A DNA stretch of 64,000 nt from Candidatus Zixiibacteriota bacterium (GTDB lineage Bacteria > Zixibacteria > MSB-5A5 > SM23-73-2), in NCBI GenBank assembly GCA_030615745.1, contig JAUWYR010000006.1, positions 1-64,000 of the forward strand. Reading direction: 5' to 3'. The translations under genes were made by a program, and so were the position numbers. Of the stretch, positions 50,241-59,434 are shown piece after piece (within the stretch, counting starts at the first letter, position 1; the number at the start of each line of letters is the position of its first letter). Below the pieces are notes generated by a model, which was not told the origin of the DNA, ran no database searches, and saw only the letters and a list, made by a program, of their open reading frames with translations.

Positions 50241-51251
50241 GTGGCTGAAGTAAAATTAGAGAATTTAAGCAAATTTTTCGGAGAAGTTAAGGCTGTGGAT
50301 AACATAGACTTAAAAGTTGAGGATGGAGAATTTTTGACTCTGGTTGGTCCATCCGGTTGTGGTAAATCTACCACTTTAAGACTGGTAGCTGGATTAGAAA
50401 AGGTAACCAAAGGAAAAATCTATATTGATAACCTGATGGTCAATGATATTCCTCCTCAGAAAAGGAATATCTCCATGGTTTTTCAGAGCTATGCCCTTTT
50501 TCCACATATGTCGGTTGAAGCTAATATTGGATTTGGTTTGAAAATAAGAAGAATGGATAAGGATAAAAAAAATAAAAAGATAGAGTGGGCTTTAGAGCTT
50601 TTAAGTTTAGATGGATTAGAAAAAAGGTTACCTAAAGAGCTTTCAGGTGGTCAACGACAGAGAGTAGCATTGGGAAGAGCATTGGTCTTGGAGCCTGATG
50701 TTCTACTTTTAGATGAGCCCTTGTCAAATCTCGATGCGAAATTAAGGATGAGGATGAGAACTGAACTGAAAAGGCTTCATAAAAAGGTAAAAGCGACTAT
50801 AATTTACGTTACCCATGACCAGGCAGAGGCGATGACCCTCTCTGACAGGTTAGCTGTGATGAAGGATGGAAAGATATTACAGGTGGGCACACCTGAGGAT
50901 GTATATGAAAAACCGAAGGAGGTATTCACCGCAGGCTTTATCGGCTCTCCCACGATGAATTTTCTGGATGGAGAGTTTTTTCCTTTTGTTAAAGATAAAA
51001 ATATAATCGTTGGAATAAGGGCTGAAGACTTAAAATTATCTCGAAAAGAAGTGCCAAATTCTATAAAAGGGAGGTCAATTGTAATTGAGACCTTAGGCTC
51101 GGATAATTATCTTTATGTTGAGGTCTCAGACACTCTGGTTTCAGTCAGACTTAAGCCTGAGGAGAAAGTTCTTGAAGGGGAGGAGGTTTGGTTGGTTTTT
51201 GAAGAGAAGAGGATACATAGGTTTGATAAAAATTCGGGGCAAAGAATTTGA
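50241..51251 (+). CDS. Sugar ABC transporter ATPase (MalK/UgpC type)
   Basis: The 336-residue ATPase has Walker A VGPSGCGKSTTLR (about 36-48), Q-loop MVFQSYALFPHMSV, signature LSGGQRQRVALGRAL (about 134-148), Walker B VLLLDEPLSNLDAKLR, the H-loop YVTHDQAEAMTLSD, and a C-terminal TOBE-like regulatory domain (about 250-330). It energises the sugar importer encoded just upstream. The start is GTG with aagga six bases away. As in other MalK-like proteins, it may also serve other importers, perhaps including the orphan binding protein at 13.4 kb (inference). Confidence 0.93.
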   Translation: MAEVKLENLSKFFGEVKAVDNIDLKVEDGEFLTLVGPSGCGKSTTLRLVAGLEKVTKGKIYIDNLMVNDIPPQKRNISMVFQSYALFPHMSVEANIGFGLKIRRMDKDKKNKKIEWALELLSLDGLEKRLPKELSGGQRQRVALGRALVLEPDVLLLDEPLSNLDAKLRMRMRTELKRLHKKVKATIIYVTHDQAEAMTLSDRLAVMKDGKILQVGTPEDVYEKPKEVFTAGFIGSPTMNFLDGEFFPFVKDKNIIVGIRAEDLKLSRKEVPNSIKGRSIVIETLGSDNYLYVEVSDTLVSVRLKPEEKVLEGEEVWLVFEEKRIHRFDKNSGQRI

Positions 51252-51311
51252 AATCACAAGAGAGTTAAATAGTTGCGTCAGGACTGGGGACCTGACATAA
51301 TACTAAATTAA

Positions 51312-51417
51312 CGGAGCCTTCATGGCTCCGATACCATCGAATCTGCGTAGAGACTGTATTTTTGTTGTTGCCGAATTTCTAATTCGGCAATACCTTGCTG
51401 TATTTAAAATGCAGCAA
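51312..51417. repeat. Cluster of hairpins between convergent genes
   Basis: cggagcc...ggctccg, ttgccgaatt-tct-aattcggcaa (perfect 10-base stem) and ttgctg...cagcaa follow one another. They lie between the ABC ATPase and the NTF2-like lipoprotein and may terminate both. Confidence 0.5.
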
Positions 51418-51455
51418 CAACATTCGATATAAAAATTTTTGGTAGTTTTTTAATC

Positions 51456-51878
51456 CTAATCCTCGTAGTAGAATATTTTCCATCTACCCTCTTTTAAATA
51501 TAAACGCACATTGGTATATCTGTAAATCCCTGTTTTTAAATGCATAAAGGTTAGCTCAACAGTTGCAGTATCACCCTCAAATTTTGCATCCCCAATAACT
51601 TTACGATAGTTTTCCCATTTCACCCTAATAGTGCCATCCTTTAAAAAGTGTCTTTTAAGCTGATTTTTCGCCTGATCTAATTTTTCTTCAGGTAAATATG
51701 GGAATTTTTTTTGGGTTAACATATCGAAATCAACCAACATTTGCAGAGCTAAAGAGTCAGATTTTGCCACAGCTTTTATGAATTTTATCACCGTTTGTCT
51801 TGGATCAGGCCTTCCTCCACACTGGATAACAATAGAAAATAGCGTCGTAAAGACCCCTATATAAAATACTTTTTTCAT
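51456..51878 (-). CDS. Small lipoprotein with NTF2-like fold
   Basis: This 140-residue protein begins with a lipoprotein signal (IGVFTTLFSIVIQCGG). The mature part looks like a cystatin/NTF2-like domain (DUF4878-type): PRQTVIKFIKAVAKSDSLAL helix, then GDAKFEGDTATVELTF, YRYTNVRLYLKEGRWKIFYY strands. Such lipoproteins are common and of unknown role. The SD aaggaaggt is well placed before the ATG. It is monocistronic, with repeat-rich DNA on both sides. Confidence 0.7.
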   Translation of the reverse strand: MKKVFYIGVFTTLFSIVIQCGGRPDPRQTVIKFIKAVAKSDSLALQMLVDFDMLTQKKFPYLPEEKLDQAKNQLKRHFLKDGTIRVKWENYRKVIGDAKFEGDTATVELTFMHLKTGIYRYTNVRLYLKEGRWKIFYYED

Positions 51879-51974
51879 TCAGACCTTCCTTTTTTATTTA
51901 GTTTTCTTTACAGGTTAATCTAAATTGAGGATATTGTCAATAATTTTTTGAATTGTGTCTGGAAAGATGTTAAT

Positions 51975-52215
51975 GGAGTGTGCAAAGCATCTTGACGATA
52001 AACCTTCAGGTTTACTTAGAAAAGATTCTATTTATCTTTAAAATTTAATAGATCAAGCTAAAGCTTGATACTCCAAAAAGAAAAAATGGAGTGTGCAAAG
52101 CTCGAAGAGTCTTGACGACATCTCCGTATGGATCAAGAGATTGACGATAAACCTTCAGGGTTACAGGAAAAAACTATATTATAAGTCAAGCTGAAGCTTG
52201 ACACTCCAATATAGT
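51975..52215. repeat. Repeat-rich intergenic stretch
   Basis: Two similar units (gtgcaaag...cttgacgataaaccttcagg...) lie about 115 bases apart, each paired with a mirrored segment (tcaagctaaagcttgatactcca; tcaagctgaagcttgacactcca). The units are inverted-repeat ended and related to the dispersed copies at 46, 28500, 58368 and 61773. No gene is visible. Confidence 0.6.
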
Positions 52216-52260
52216 TACTCTAAGCTTGCACTTTAATTTTTTGCTTCGATTGGTAGAAAT

Positions 52261-52289
52261 AAAAAAGCCATCCAGAGGATGGCTTTTTT
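52261..52289 (-). terminator. Terminator of the sigma54-activator gene
   Basis: aaaaaagccatcc-aga-ggatggctttttt is a perfect stem flanked by A and T runs, 11 bases past the stop on the minus strand. Confidence 0.85.
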
Positions 52290-52300
52290 AAATTAAATCT

Positions 52301-55168
52301 TTATTTTTTCTTTGGCGAAACTAAGTTATATCGCTTCATCTTGAACCTTAAGGATGACTCAGGGATAGAAAGGGCACAAGCAGTTGTTTTTTTAACCCAG
52401 TTGTTGTCGCTTAAAGCCTTAAGGATATATTGTTTTTCTAATAAAGCCATGCGCTCATACAAGGAAAGCTTATCTTTTTTTAACTCCTCAGGAATTGTGA
52501 ATTTGTCAGATAGAGCATCGAGCTGGGTTGTCCCTTTACCTTTATCGAAAGTTAAAACCCTTCTAACCTCGTTCTCCAGTTCCCTTACATTTCCTGGCCA
52601 GTCGTAGTTGGTGAAAAGTTCCAAAATTAAAGGAACTAAATTGGAGAAAAGAGAAGGATTTTGTGAATAACTTTTGATAAAGTGATCTACCAGAAGAGGA
52701 ATATCCTCCCTTCTTTCCTTCAAAGGCGGAATTTTGATATGAACTGCATTCAAACGATAGAACAAATCCTTGCGGAAGTTCCCTTTTTCAACCTCATCTT
52801 CCATGTCTTTATTAGTTGAGGACATTATCCTTATGTCTACTTTTCTGAGCTTTGTCTCACCTAAGCGGGTGAACTCTTTGTCTTCCAAAACCCGCAGAAG
52901 TTTGATCTGGGAGGATAGCTTTATATCTGCTATCTCATCCAGATACAAAGTTCCTCTGTCAGCCTCCTCTAAAAGACCTCTTTTATCAAAAGTAGCTCCG
53001 GTATAAGCGCCCTTTTTGTGTCCGAAAAGCTCCGACTCGAAAAGGGATTCAGGCAGAGCAGCGCAATTTATCGCAATGAATTTTCCTTCTTTTCTTCCGC
53101 TCGAATAATGGATAGCTTTTGCAATCAGGTCTTTGCCAGTTCCTGTCTCACCTTCAAACAAAATAGGAAGATCGGAATCTTTGACCTGCAAAAGCTTCCA
53201 CAAGATCTTCAACATCTTTGGATTCTGAGTTATAACAGTTGGGAAACAGGAGGTTAACTCAAGCTGTTGCCTTAATTTAAGATTGTCCTGTTCAAGTCTT
53301 TTCTTCTCAAACTCAACCAATTTCAATCCGATCACATCTGCAAAAGCAACAGCAAAATTAAATTGGTTTTGAGTGAAAAAAGATCTTGGCAATAAATCCC
53401 CATTCCTGTCGAGGTATAAATATCCCTCCACTTTTTCTTGTGATTTAAGAGGAATAAAAAGAAGGCTTTGGACTTGTTCTCCATTCAGTTTTAAACCGTT
53501 TGTGCTAATTATGGGTTGTTCTCTTTTCTTTTGAGAATCAGGTAGTTCGAAAAATATTTTGTGAGCGCCCTCAGGTCCAATATTTAAACACGAGATGACT
53601 TTAAAATTATTTTCATCATTTTTCAAAAGTATAAATCCCCTATCCGCCTCGATTCTTTTTGCCAAAATATCCAAGATTTCCTTTAAGCTTCCTCCTTTAA
53701 GTCCCCTGTATTCACCCTCTGATAGATATCTTCGAAACAACCTGTATTCGTTCTCAAAAGATAATGATTTTTCCGAGATCAAGTTTTCGATACCCTCCCT
53801 TAAACTCTTTATCTTTTGAAGCTTTCCCTCATCTAAAAGTTGAGTAAAAAGAATTTGAGCTAAATCTAAGGATTGTAGCGCTTGGTCTAACTCCTTTTTC
53901 TCCAAAAATAAATAAGCCTTTGAAAGTTGAGCTTCTGCAGAAAAGTGGGGTATTTTTATTTCCGAGAAAAGTTTTTGGCTTTTTTCCAAAAAGCTTAAAG
54001 ACTTCTGATAATCAAAACAGCCTTCTTTTCCTGCTTTAAGAAAGGTTTTAGCTAATTCATATTTTGCCCCTAAATTCTGAAAAAGGTCGATACTTTTGGA
54101 AAAATATGTTAAAGATTTTTCCTTTTGTGCCTTTTTTGACCATATCTCTCCTAAGATACGATAGATTGCTCCTTGTTCTGTTCTCTCATTCAAAGATAGG
54201 GATATGTTCAAAGACCTCTCGCAATAAGCTAAAGCGGTATCGAGTTCATCTTTGGCAGTTTTCAATTCAGCTAAAATCCTAAAGGTCTGCGAAGCTATAT
54301 CCCCTTCAGGAGCATTCTTTTCTATTATCTTAAGTGTTTTGTTGCAACAATCCTCTGTTTTTTCATAATCCCCTTTTGCTAAAGAAAGCTCCGCAGAATA
54401 TTCATAATAGATGGCTAAATCCCTGGTGAGATTGTTTTTTTGTATCAGCTTTTTTGCTTTTTGATAAAAGGAGAAAGACTGGACAAAGTCTTTTTTCAAA
54501 AATTTAATATATCCTAAGGATAGATAACCATGGGCTAAAAAGACCTCGTCTTTTTGTTTTTGGTTAATCAAAATGCTTTTTGAGAGATTCTTTTCAGCCT
54601 CATAGATTTTACCCTGTAAGATATTAACCCTTGCTAAATTAGCTAAAAGCCCACCTTTTTTTTGCTTATAATCTATTTCCTCAGATAGTCTAATAGATTC
54701 TTTCAGATATTCCTCTGATTTAGGGAAGTCTGATTGAATAAAATATATCTGGGCTATCTTGTTATATCCGGCTATAATTCCCTTAATATCATCTATCCTT
54801 CTGTAGGTAGCAATCGCATCTCTAATCTGGATTTCTGCTTCTTTGAGTCTACCAGTGGAAAGATAAATATTGCCCAAAATCCATAAGAGCTCTGCTATTC
54901 TTTTGTTCTCCAGAGTATTTTTGAAAAAATGATAGGCAATTTTGGCTTCAGGTAAAGCCTCCTTATACCTACCTTGATTAGATAAGACTTCAGCCAAAAG
55001 ATAAGATAAAGTAGCAGAGTCTTGAGTGAAGGGGAAAAGCTTTTGGTTTAGCTTTAACTCCCTTATCTCTGCTAAGGCTTGGTTGTAAGCCTTCTTCCGG
55101 ATTAACTCTTCTATAGCCTCAAGTTTTAAAGAAAAACTTAAGACTTTTTCATTAGCTTTGGTTTTCAT
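52301..55168 (-). CDS. TPR-GAF sigma54-dependent transcriptional activator
   Basis: At 955 residues this is an unusually large bacterial enhancer-binding protein. TPR-like helical repeats fill about 15-430 (for example ALPEAKIAYHFFKNTLENKR, AEIQIRDAIATYRRI). A GAF-like domain lies at about 470-620. The AAA+ domain follows, with Walker A FEGETGTGKDLIAKAIH (about 667-683), the sigma54 contact loop FGHKKGAYTGATF (GAYTGA), and Walker B GTLYLDEIAD. A Fis-type helix-turn-helix ends the protein (ALSIPESSLRFKMKRYNL). No receiver domain is present. Its ATG abuts the stop of the small secreted protein gene. TPRs often bind peptides, so a sensing role for a secreted peptide is possible. Confidence 0.93.
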   Translation of the reverse strand: MKTKANEKVLSFSLKLEAIEELIRKKAYNQALAEIRELKLNQKLFPFTQDSATLSYLLAEVLSNQGRYKEALPEAKIAYHFFKNTLENKRIAELLWILGNIYLSTGRLKEAEIQIRDAIATYRRIDDIKGIIAGYNKIAQIYFIQSDFPKSEEYLKESIRLSEEIDYKQKKGGLLANLARVNILQGKIYEAEKNLSKSILINQKQKDEVFLAHGYLSLGYIKFLKKDFVQSFSFYQKAKKLIQKNNLTRDLAIYYEYSAELSLAKGDYEKTEDCCNKTLKIIEKNAPEGDIASQTFRILAELKTAKDELDTALAYCERSLNISLSLNERTEQGAIYRILGEIWSKKAQKEKSLTYFSKSIDLFQNLGAKYELAKTFLKAGKEGCFDYQKSLSFLEKSQKLFSEIKIPHFSAEAQLSKAYLFLEKKELDQALQSLDLAQILFTQLLDEGKLQKIKSLREGIENLISEKSLSFENEYRLFRRYLSEGEYRGLKGGSLKEILDILAKRIEADRGFILLKNDENNFKVISCLNIGPEGAHKIFFELPDSQKKREQPIISTNGLKLNGEQVQSLLFIPLKSQEKVEGYLYLDRNGDLLPRSFFTQNQFNFAVAFADVIGLKLVEFEKKRLEQDNLKLRQQLELTSCFPTVITQNPKMLKILWKLLQVKDSDLPILFEGETGTGKDLIAKAIHYSSGRKEGKFIAINCAALPESLFESELFGHKKGAYTGATFDKRGLLEEADRGTLYLDEIADIKLSSQIKLLRVLEDKEFTRLGETKLRKVDIRIMSSTNKDMEDEVEKGNFRKDLFYRLNAVHIKIPPLKERREDIPLLVDHFIKSYSQNPSLFSNLVPLILELFTNYDWPGNVRELENEVRRVLTFDKGKGTTQLDALSDKFTIPEELKKDKLSLYERMALLEKQYILKALSDNNWVKKTTACALSIPESSLRFKMKRYNLVSPKKK

Positions 55169-55492
55169 TTACCTTTCTTTTTCAGAGTTAGGCTTTTGAA
55201 AACTTTTGGCTTCGCCTTTTCTAACCTCTTTTTTTGTCCTCTCCTGGACTTGCCCTAAGGACTGAGAATGGGTTTTGTAAACCAATACTGTGAAATAAGG
55301 TGCCCAGTTAAAGTTCCAGTCAATAATCAGAAAAATACCATCATTTCCTGGCACAGGTTGTATCCCTTTTATATCATCCCAGGGGTGACCTCTTGGGTCA
55401 GGTTCATCATCTCCGGATCCAGGATAAGCTGAAAAAGTTAAGGAAAAGATGAAAAGAAAGAGGATTAGGAGGCTTAAAATCTTTTTTAACAT
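55169..55492 (-). CDS. Small secreted protein coupled to the sigma54 activator
   Basis: The 107-residue protein has a signal peptide (LSLLILFLFIFSLTFSAYPGSG). A mature segment rich in Pro, Gly, Asp and Trp follows (DEPDPRGHPWDDIKGIQPVP, LIIDWNFNWAPYFTVLVYKT), then a highly charged tail (ERTKKEVRKGEAKSFQKP). No family is recognised. Its TAA is followed immediately by the ATG of the activator gene, so both are made from one message. It could be a signal, a surface protein or an activator-controlled product. SD aggagataaa precedes the ATG. Confidence 0.65.
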   Translation of the reverse strand: MLKKILSLLILFLFIFSLTFSAYPGSGDDEPDPRGHPWDDIKGIQPVPGNDGIFLIIDWNFNWAPYFTVLVYKTHSQSLGQVQERTKKEVRKGEAKSFQKPNSEKER

Positions 55493-55962
55493 TTTATCTC
55501 CTCCAAATCAAAGGATGAAAGTTCAAAAAAACAATAATTTCAGAAAATTCAAATTAAAAAAAACTTAATTATTTTTTACCATTTAAAATTTAACAAAAAA
55601 TCCAGTTTTTGTCAAGTATTATTATCTAAATCTTTCCAATAAATTATACGGGTTGATTAATTTTTGATTAGAGGGTTTTTATTAAGCTAAAAAGCCTTCA
55701 TTGGCAATTCCAGCTTTATCGTCTAACATTCCCTTTTCACAAAGGTTTTAGGCAGGATAAATTCCTTCCTCTATTGAAATATTAATAAGTTCTAAATTAT
55801 AGCACTGAGCATCTAACTCTCCAGTGATTTTTTGGAGATTTATTCGACAATCTTTTAAGAATTCGAAAGGGTTAAAAGATGAAAAAGTCTGAGTTAAATC
55901 GGATAAAAAGAATTTCTTAGAGTGATTCTAAAAAACTCAATTTCTAAAACAGATTTAATAAT
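55493..55962. other. Gap with one start-less open frame
   Basis: The 470 bases between the M50-HlyD gene and the small secreted gene are AT-rich. On the minus strand a 56-codon frame (55748-55918) is open and looks protein-like (DLTQTFSSFNPFEF, DCRINLQKITGELD) but has no ATG, GTG or TTG. I do not call it a gene. Confidence 0.4.
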
Positions 55963-58296
55963 TTACCACCAGGACCAAATCTCCACTCTGAGGTAGCGAA
56001 TTATCCTTCTGGTTAAAATGTAGAGCAAACTTTTTTTCCCACAGTAGATTTTGGCGTGTCCTGTCATTCCAGATCTTAGGAGGCTATTTTTATTTTCGAT
56101 TTTGCTTGTTACCAAAAATATCCTTTTTTTCCCAGAATACTCTGATTTAAAAGCTACCCTTGAGACTTTTCCATAAAATGACTCAAAAGGATAAGATCTA
56201 ACCTTTGCCTTAACCTCAAGATCCGGCTTGACCACATCCATATCTTTTTCTGATACTTTGATCAAAACTCTGACTGTATCCAAATTCTCTATTTTTAAAA
56301 AAGTTGAATCCGCTCTTGCGGAGGTGACAATTCCTGAGATAGGACTTTTTATCCTTGACGCTTCTATTTGGGATTCTAAAGCTTCCTTTTCTGCTATTAA
56401 ACTCTTCAGCTCTGCTTGAGCCATCTTTATCTGTTCTGGCTCTGCCCCAGATTTTAAAATCAGAAGTTCATTCTGTGCAATCTCCTTTTCCTTTTTGAGA
56501 ACTGAATAATCTGTCTCGATTTTTTCGAGCTCTTCATCTGAAATCAGATTTTTTTTATGTAGATTTTTGGCTCTTTTTAGCTCTTTTTCTTTTGCGGATA
56601 ATCTGATCTCGGTTTGCTTAACTTTATCCTTTGCCTTTTCCAGCTCCTCTTTTTTGGGCAAGTTCAAAAGGAATTCCAAATACGCTTTTGCCTTCTCTAT
56701 TCTGGCATTTATCTCTTTTAACTTGGTTTGGTATTGAGCTGAGGCAAAAGTGGCGATAACTCTACCCTTTTTAACCCTATCTCCCTCCTTTAAATTCGAT
56801 TTGAGATTAACCACCCCATAATCCCCGGACATAAGCTTCAAGAAATTAGTCTCCTTTCTCTGCTCAGACCCGGAGACAAAAAGGTTCTCCTGAAGATAAC
56901 CATCAGGCTGAGTTACAAGTGTGTATGATTCTAAGGGCTGAATCTCGCATTCTGATGAAATCCTCAACTCGATCGGAAAAAGGAACAAAAATAAAAAAAG
57001 TGCAAAAATTATTATGCTGTAAGTTAAGATTTTTCTCGGTTTTTTCATTTCCTCTTTCTTAAAAAGCAAAAATTTGAATGTTCCTGCAAGAAAAATCTGA
57101 GCTGGATTTTTAAAGATAACATATAAAATCAACAAAAACAAGACCAGTCCATAACCTTGAAACTGTGAGACCAAAAACTTTTCCACTTTAAAGAAAATAT
57201 AGCCTAACAGGAGAACAGAATAGACAACAGAAAAAAAACCGTATACCAAAAAAGTTTTTTTCTGTTTTTTTGGTAAATCGATTTGCGGAAGGTCCAATTT
57301 GAGGATTTTTCTTTTGAAAACGGAATTTAAAAATCCAAAAGCTTTTTTTCTTAAATTTGGAATCTCTAAATAATCTGATAAAATATAGTAGCCATCGAGT
57401 TTTATCAAAGGATTGAAGTTGAACAAAAGTAAGATCCCCGAGGCGATCATAAAAACCAAAAGAAAACTATTTAGTTGGGTATCGAGTGCGGTTATTCTCC
57501 AGAGTATGGTTGCTGTTGCCCACATCACAAGATGAATAAAAGGACCAGCTAAAGAGACCAGAAGCTTTTTTTTCTTCTCACCAAACATCCAGGCATCGGA
57601 GACATTGGTGAAAAAAGCTGGTTGAAGATAAATTAACAAAAACCCCATCTCATGGACATCTCCGCCAAAATGCTTACAGGTCAGGGCATGTCCGAGCTCG
57701 TGGAAAAAGCCCATAAAAAATACTGCAACCCAAAGTTTCAGAATAGTAGATGGGTGATATAATCTTTTGAGACTATATCCTAAATCCTCCCAGTTCGAGA
57801 TGGTTATGACAAAGGCTAAAAATATTGCTAATAAGGATAAAAATACAAATTTTTTAGTATAAAAGAATCTTGATTTTTTCAGAAGTTTAGTTAAAAACCT
57901 ATCCGGATCAAAGGCTTTGACTTTAATAAAAAGGATTTTCTTTAAAAGATTTTTCTCTTTTTCTGCCTCATATCTAAGCTTTGAAAGCTCTCTTGTTAAG
58001 CTCTCTGTTTCCAAAAATCGAGATTTATCCAACTGAGAAATGAATTTATTTAAAACTTCCTCTTTTAATTTTATTTTGAAATGGTCTTCGAAAATTTCTT
58101 TTATTTTTTCTCTGGAATTTTTGCCATCCAGATTCTTAATAATGAAATATTCGTGTTCTTTTACCCTGAAGAATTTTTTAGTGAGGGGGTCTTTTATAAC
58201 ATAATAGATTTCCCCCTCGAATTTTTGTTGGCTTATGATTAAATCTTTTCTTATCTTGGGATACTCTTCTGTCATTTTTTTAAAGATATTTTTCAT
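55963..58296 (-). CDS. PqqD-like / M50 metallopeptidase / HlyD fusion membrane protein
   Basis: The 777 residues combine three parts. A PqqD-like winged-helix region (about 1-105: YYVIKDPLTKKFFRVKEHE) comes first. A site-2-protease-type M50 membrane domain follows, with FFHELGHALTCKHFGGDVHE (HExxH at about 197) and NPLIKLDGYYILSDYLE carrying the third metal ligand. Helices and an HlyD-like adaptor then occupy about 450-715, with a lipoyl half (LKSNLKEGDRVKKGRVIATF), a long coiled coil (AKDKVKQTEIRLSAKEKELK) and the second half (IKSPISGIVTSARADSTF). Such fusions occur near peptide-modification or export systems. No ABC exporter is seen here. Possible partner: the small secreted protein downstream. 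Confidence 0.88.
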   Translation of the reverse strand: MKNIFKKMTEEYPKIRKDLIISQQKFEGEIYYVIKDPLTKKFFRVKEHEYFIIKNLDGKNSREKIKEIFEDHFKIKLKEEVLNKFISQLDKSRFLETESLTRELSKLRYEAEKEKNLLKKILFIKVKAFDPDRFLTKLLKKSRFFYTKKFVFLSLLAIFLAFVITISNWEDLGYSLKRLYHPSTILKLWVAVFFMGFFHELGHALTCKHFGGDVHEMGFLLIYLQPAFFTNVSDAWMFGEKKKKLLVSLAGPFIHLVMWATATILWRITALDTQLNSFLLVFMIASGILLLFNFNPLIKLDGYYILSDYLEIPNLRKKAFGFLNSVFKRKILKLDLPQIDLPKKQKKTFLVYGFFSVVYSVLLLGYIFFKVEKFLVSQFQGYGLVLFLLILYVIFKNPAQIFLAGTFKFLLFKKEEMKKPRKILTYSIIIFALFLFLFLFPIELRISSECEIQPLESYTLVTQPDGYLQENLFVSGSEQRKETNFLKLMSGDYGVVNLKSNLKEGDRVKKGRVIATFASAQYQTKLKEINARIEKAKAYLEFLLNLPKKEELEKAKDKVKQTEIRLSAKEKELKRAKNLHKKNLISDEELEKIETDYSVLKKEKEIAQNELLILKSGAEPEQIKMAQAELKSLIAEKEALESQIEASRIKSPISGIVTSARADSTFLKIENLDTVRVLIKVSEKDMDVVKPDLEVKAKVRSYPFESFYGKVSRVAFKSEYSGKKRIFLVTSKIENKNSLLRSGMTGHAKIYCGKKSLLYILTRRIIRYLRVEIWSWW

Positions 58297-58363
58297 AATT
58301 TACCAAAATAACACAAAATAAGTCAAGGGAAAAATGCTTGATGTTTTGTGGGCTGTTTTTTGT

Positions 58364-58583
58364 GGAGTATGCGAAGCATCTTGACGATAAATCTTTAGAT
58401 TTCTTCTGTGGTCTATTTTGGTAGCCGGAGGCTTCAGCCTACGGATGAGGGTGATGATTTTCAGAATATTCACCCATATGGGCGGCTACCGACTTCCTAC
58501 ACATTATGGGATGCGGAAGTTTGCCAATCACCTCACCCCTGACCCCTCTCCTCTTAAGGAGAGGGGAACAAAAAGGGGTGAGG
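58364..58583. repeat. Three dispersed repeat types in one gap
   Basis: A gcgaagcatcttgacga unit (58369-58387), a tagccggaggcttcagcc element (58434-58495) and a palindrome cctcacccctgacccctctc...gaggggaacaaaaaggggtgagg (58531-58583). The last type encodes LTPNPSPLKERG-like peptides in many unrelated bacterial genomes and is non-coding. A second copy lies at 59296-59350. Confidence 0.65.
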
Positions 58584-58634
58584 TTTTCTAACTATCAGGA
58601 GTAGCTCCTGACCGAACAGTAAAAAGGGGTGATT

Positions 58635-59138
58635 TTATTTTTTGTTTTTGCGTTTTACTCTACTGTAGCCATTGGATGCTTTTTTATTGGTGGGGTCTAA
58701 TGACAAAGCTGAAAGGTATTGGGCTTTAGCTTTTTCAAAATTTCCTAAAGACTCATAAGATCGACCCAAGCAGACTCTGATTTCCGAGATCCAGACTTTG
58801 TTACCTTTGTTTAATTCTATAGCCATTTCAAAGCTTGAGATTGACTTTTTATAATAGCCCATTTTCTGGTAAGTTAATCCCAGATAATAGAAAGCCTCCC
58901 AATTGCTGGGATCTTCATCCACTGCCTTTTTAAATTCCTGCAATGCCTTGCTAAATTTCTCTTTACGAAAGAATTTCATTCCGTTTTGTAAATGATTGCC
59001 TGACGCCACCTTTTGTCCATAATTTTTTGCACTTGGAGGGTGAGGTGATTTACCAATCACTACCACTTTTCTACTTGTGCATGATAGAAAAGTCAGTAAC
59101 AAAGAGATGATAATTAAAAATTTAACTTTCTCTCTCAT
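58635..59138 (-). CDS. TPR-repeat lipoprotein
   Basis: I start at the ATG giving MREKVKFLIIIS (167 residues), because aaggtggg lies 7 bases upstream; the track uses a GTG four codons earlier. The lipobox is LTFLSC. Three to four TPR units follow: NGMKFFRKEKFSKALQEFKK, WEAFYYLGLTYQKMGYYKKS, IRVCLGRSYESLGNFEKAKA, with a basic C-terminus. It is probably a periplasmic assembly or scaffold protein; the partner is unknown. Transcribed in the same direction as the M50-HlyD gene, 340 bases upstream of it, but separated by repeats. Confidence 0.8.
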   Translation of the reverse strand: MREKVKFLIIISLLLTFLSCTSRKVVVIGKSPHPPSAKNYGQKVASGNHLQNGMKFFRKEKFSKALQEFKKAVDEDPSNWEAFYYLGLTYQKMGYYKKSISSFEMAIELNKGNKVWISEIRVCLGRSYESLGNFEKAKAQYLSALSLDPTNKKASNGYSRVKRKNKK

Positions 59139-59254
59139 AAATATACCCACCTTTACATTTTTTGGTATTCTTTTTTATTATCGGAATTAGCTTAAACTAT
59201 ATTTAGTTAAAATAAAATCAATAAAATGCTCTTAAAACATGAATAAGATGGTGT

Positions 59255-59350
59255 GGTCGGATTTGGAAATCCGACCTACGGGAGCTTACTCATCCACCTT
59301 ACCCCTAACCCCTCTCCTCTTAAGGAGAGGGGAACAAAAGGGGTGAGGTT
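59255..59350. repeat. Two dispersed palindromic repeats
   Basis: ggtcggatttggaaatccgacctac (59255-59279) is the reversed copy of 13390-13413. acccctaacccctctcctct...gaggggaacaaaaggggtgagg (59301-59348) is a copy of 58536-58583. The 79-aa ORF over this stretch is an artefact. Confidence 0.7.
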
Positions 59351-59434
59351 TTTTAAAATTTTTGGGAACCTTAAGAAAGCCGGCGTAGAGTGGAATTTAC
59401 CTTCACCCATTATGGGCGTACACAAGCTTCGCCT

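Noticed and set aside
51975-52215. Possible CRISPR-like repeats
   Set aside because: Only two imperfect, palindromic-ended units with no regular spacers and no cas genes.
55748-55918. Open 56-codon minus-strand frame after the M50-HlyD gene
   Set aside because: No ATG, GTG or TTG start and no SD. It could be a decayed peptide gene, but evidence is too thin.
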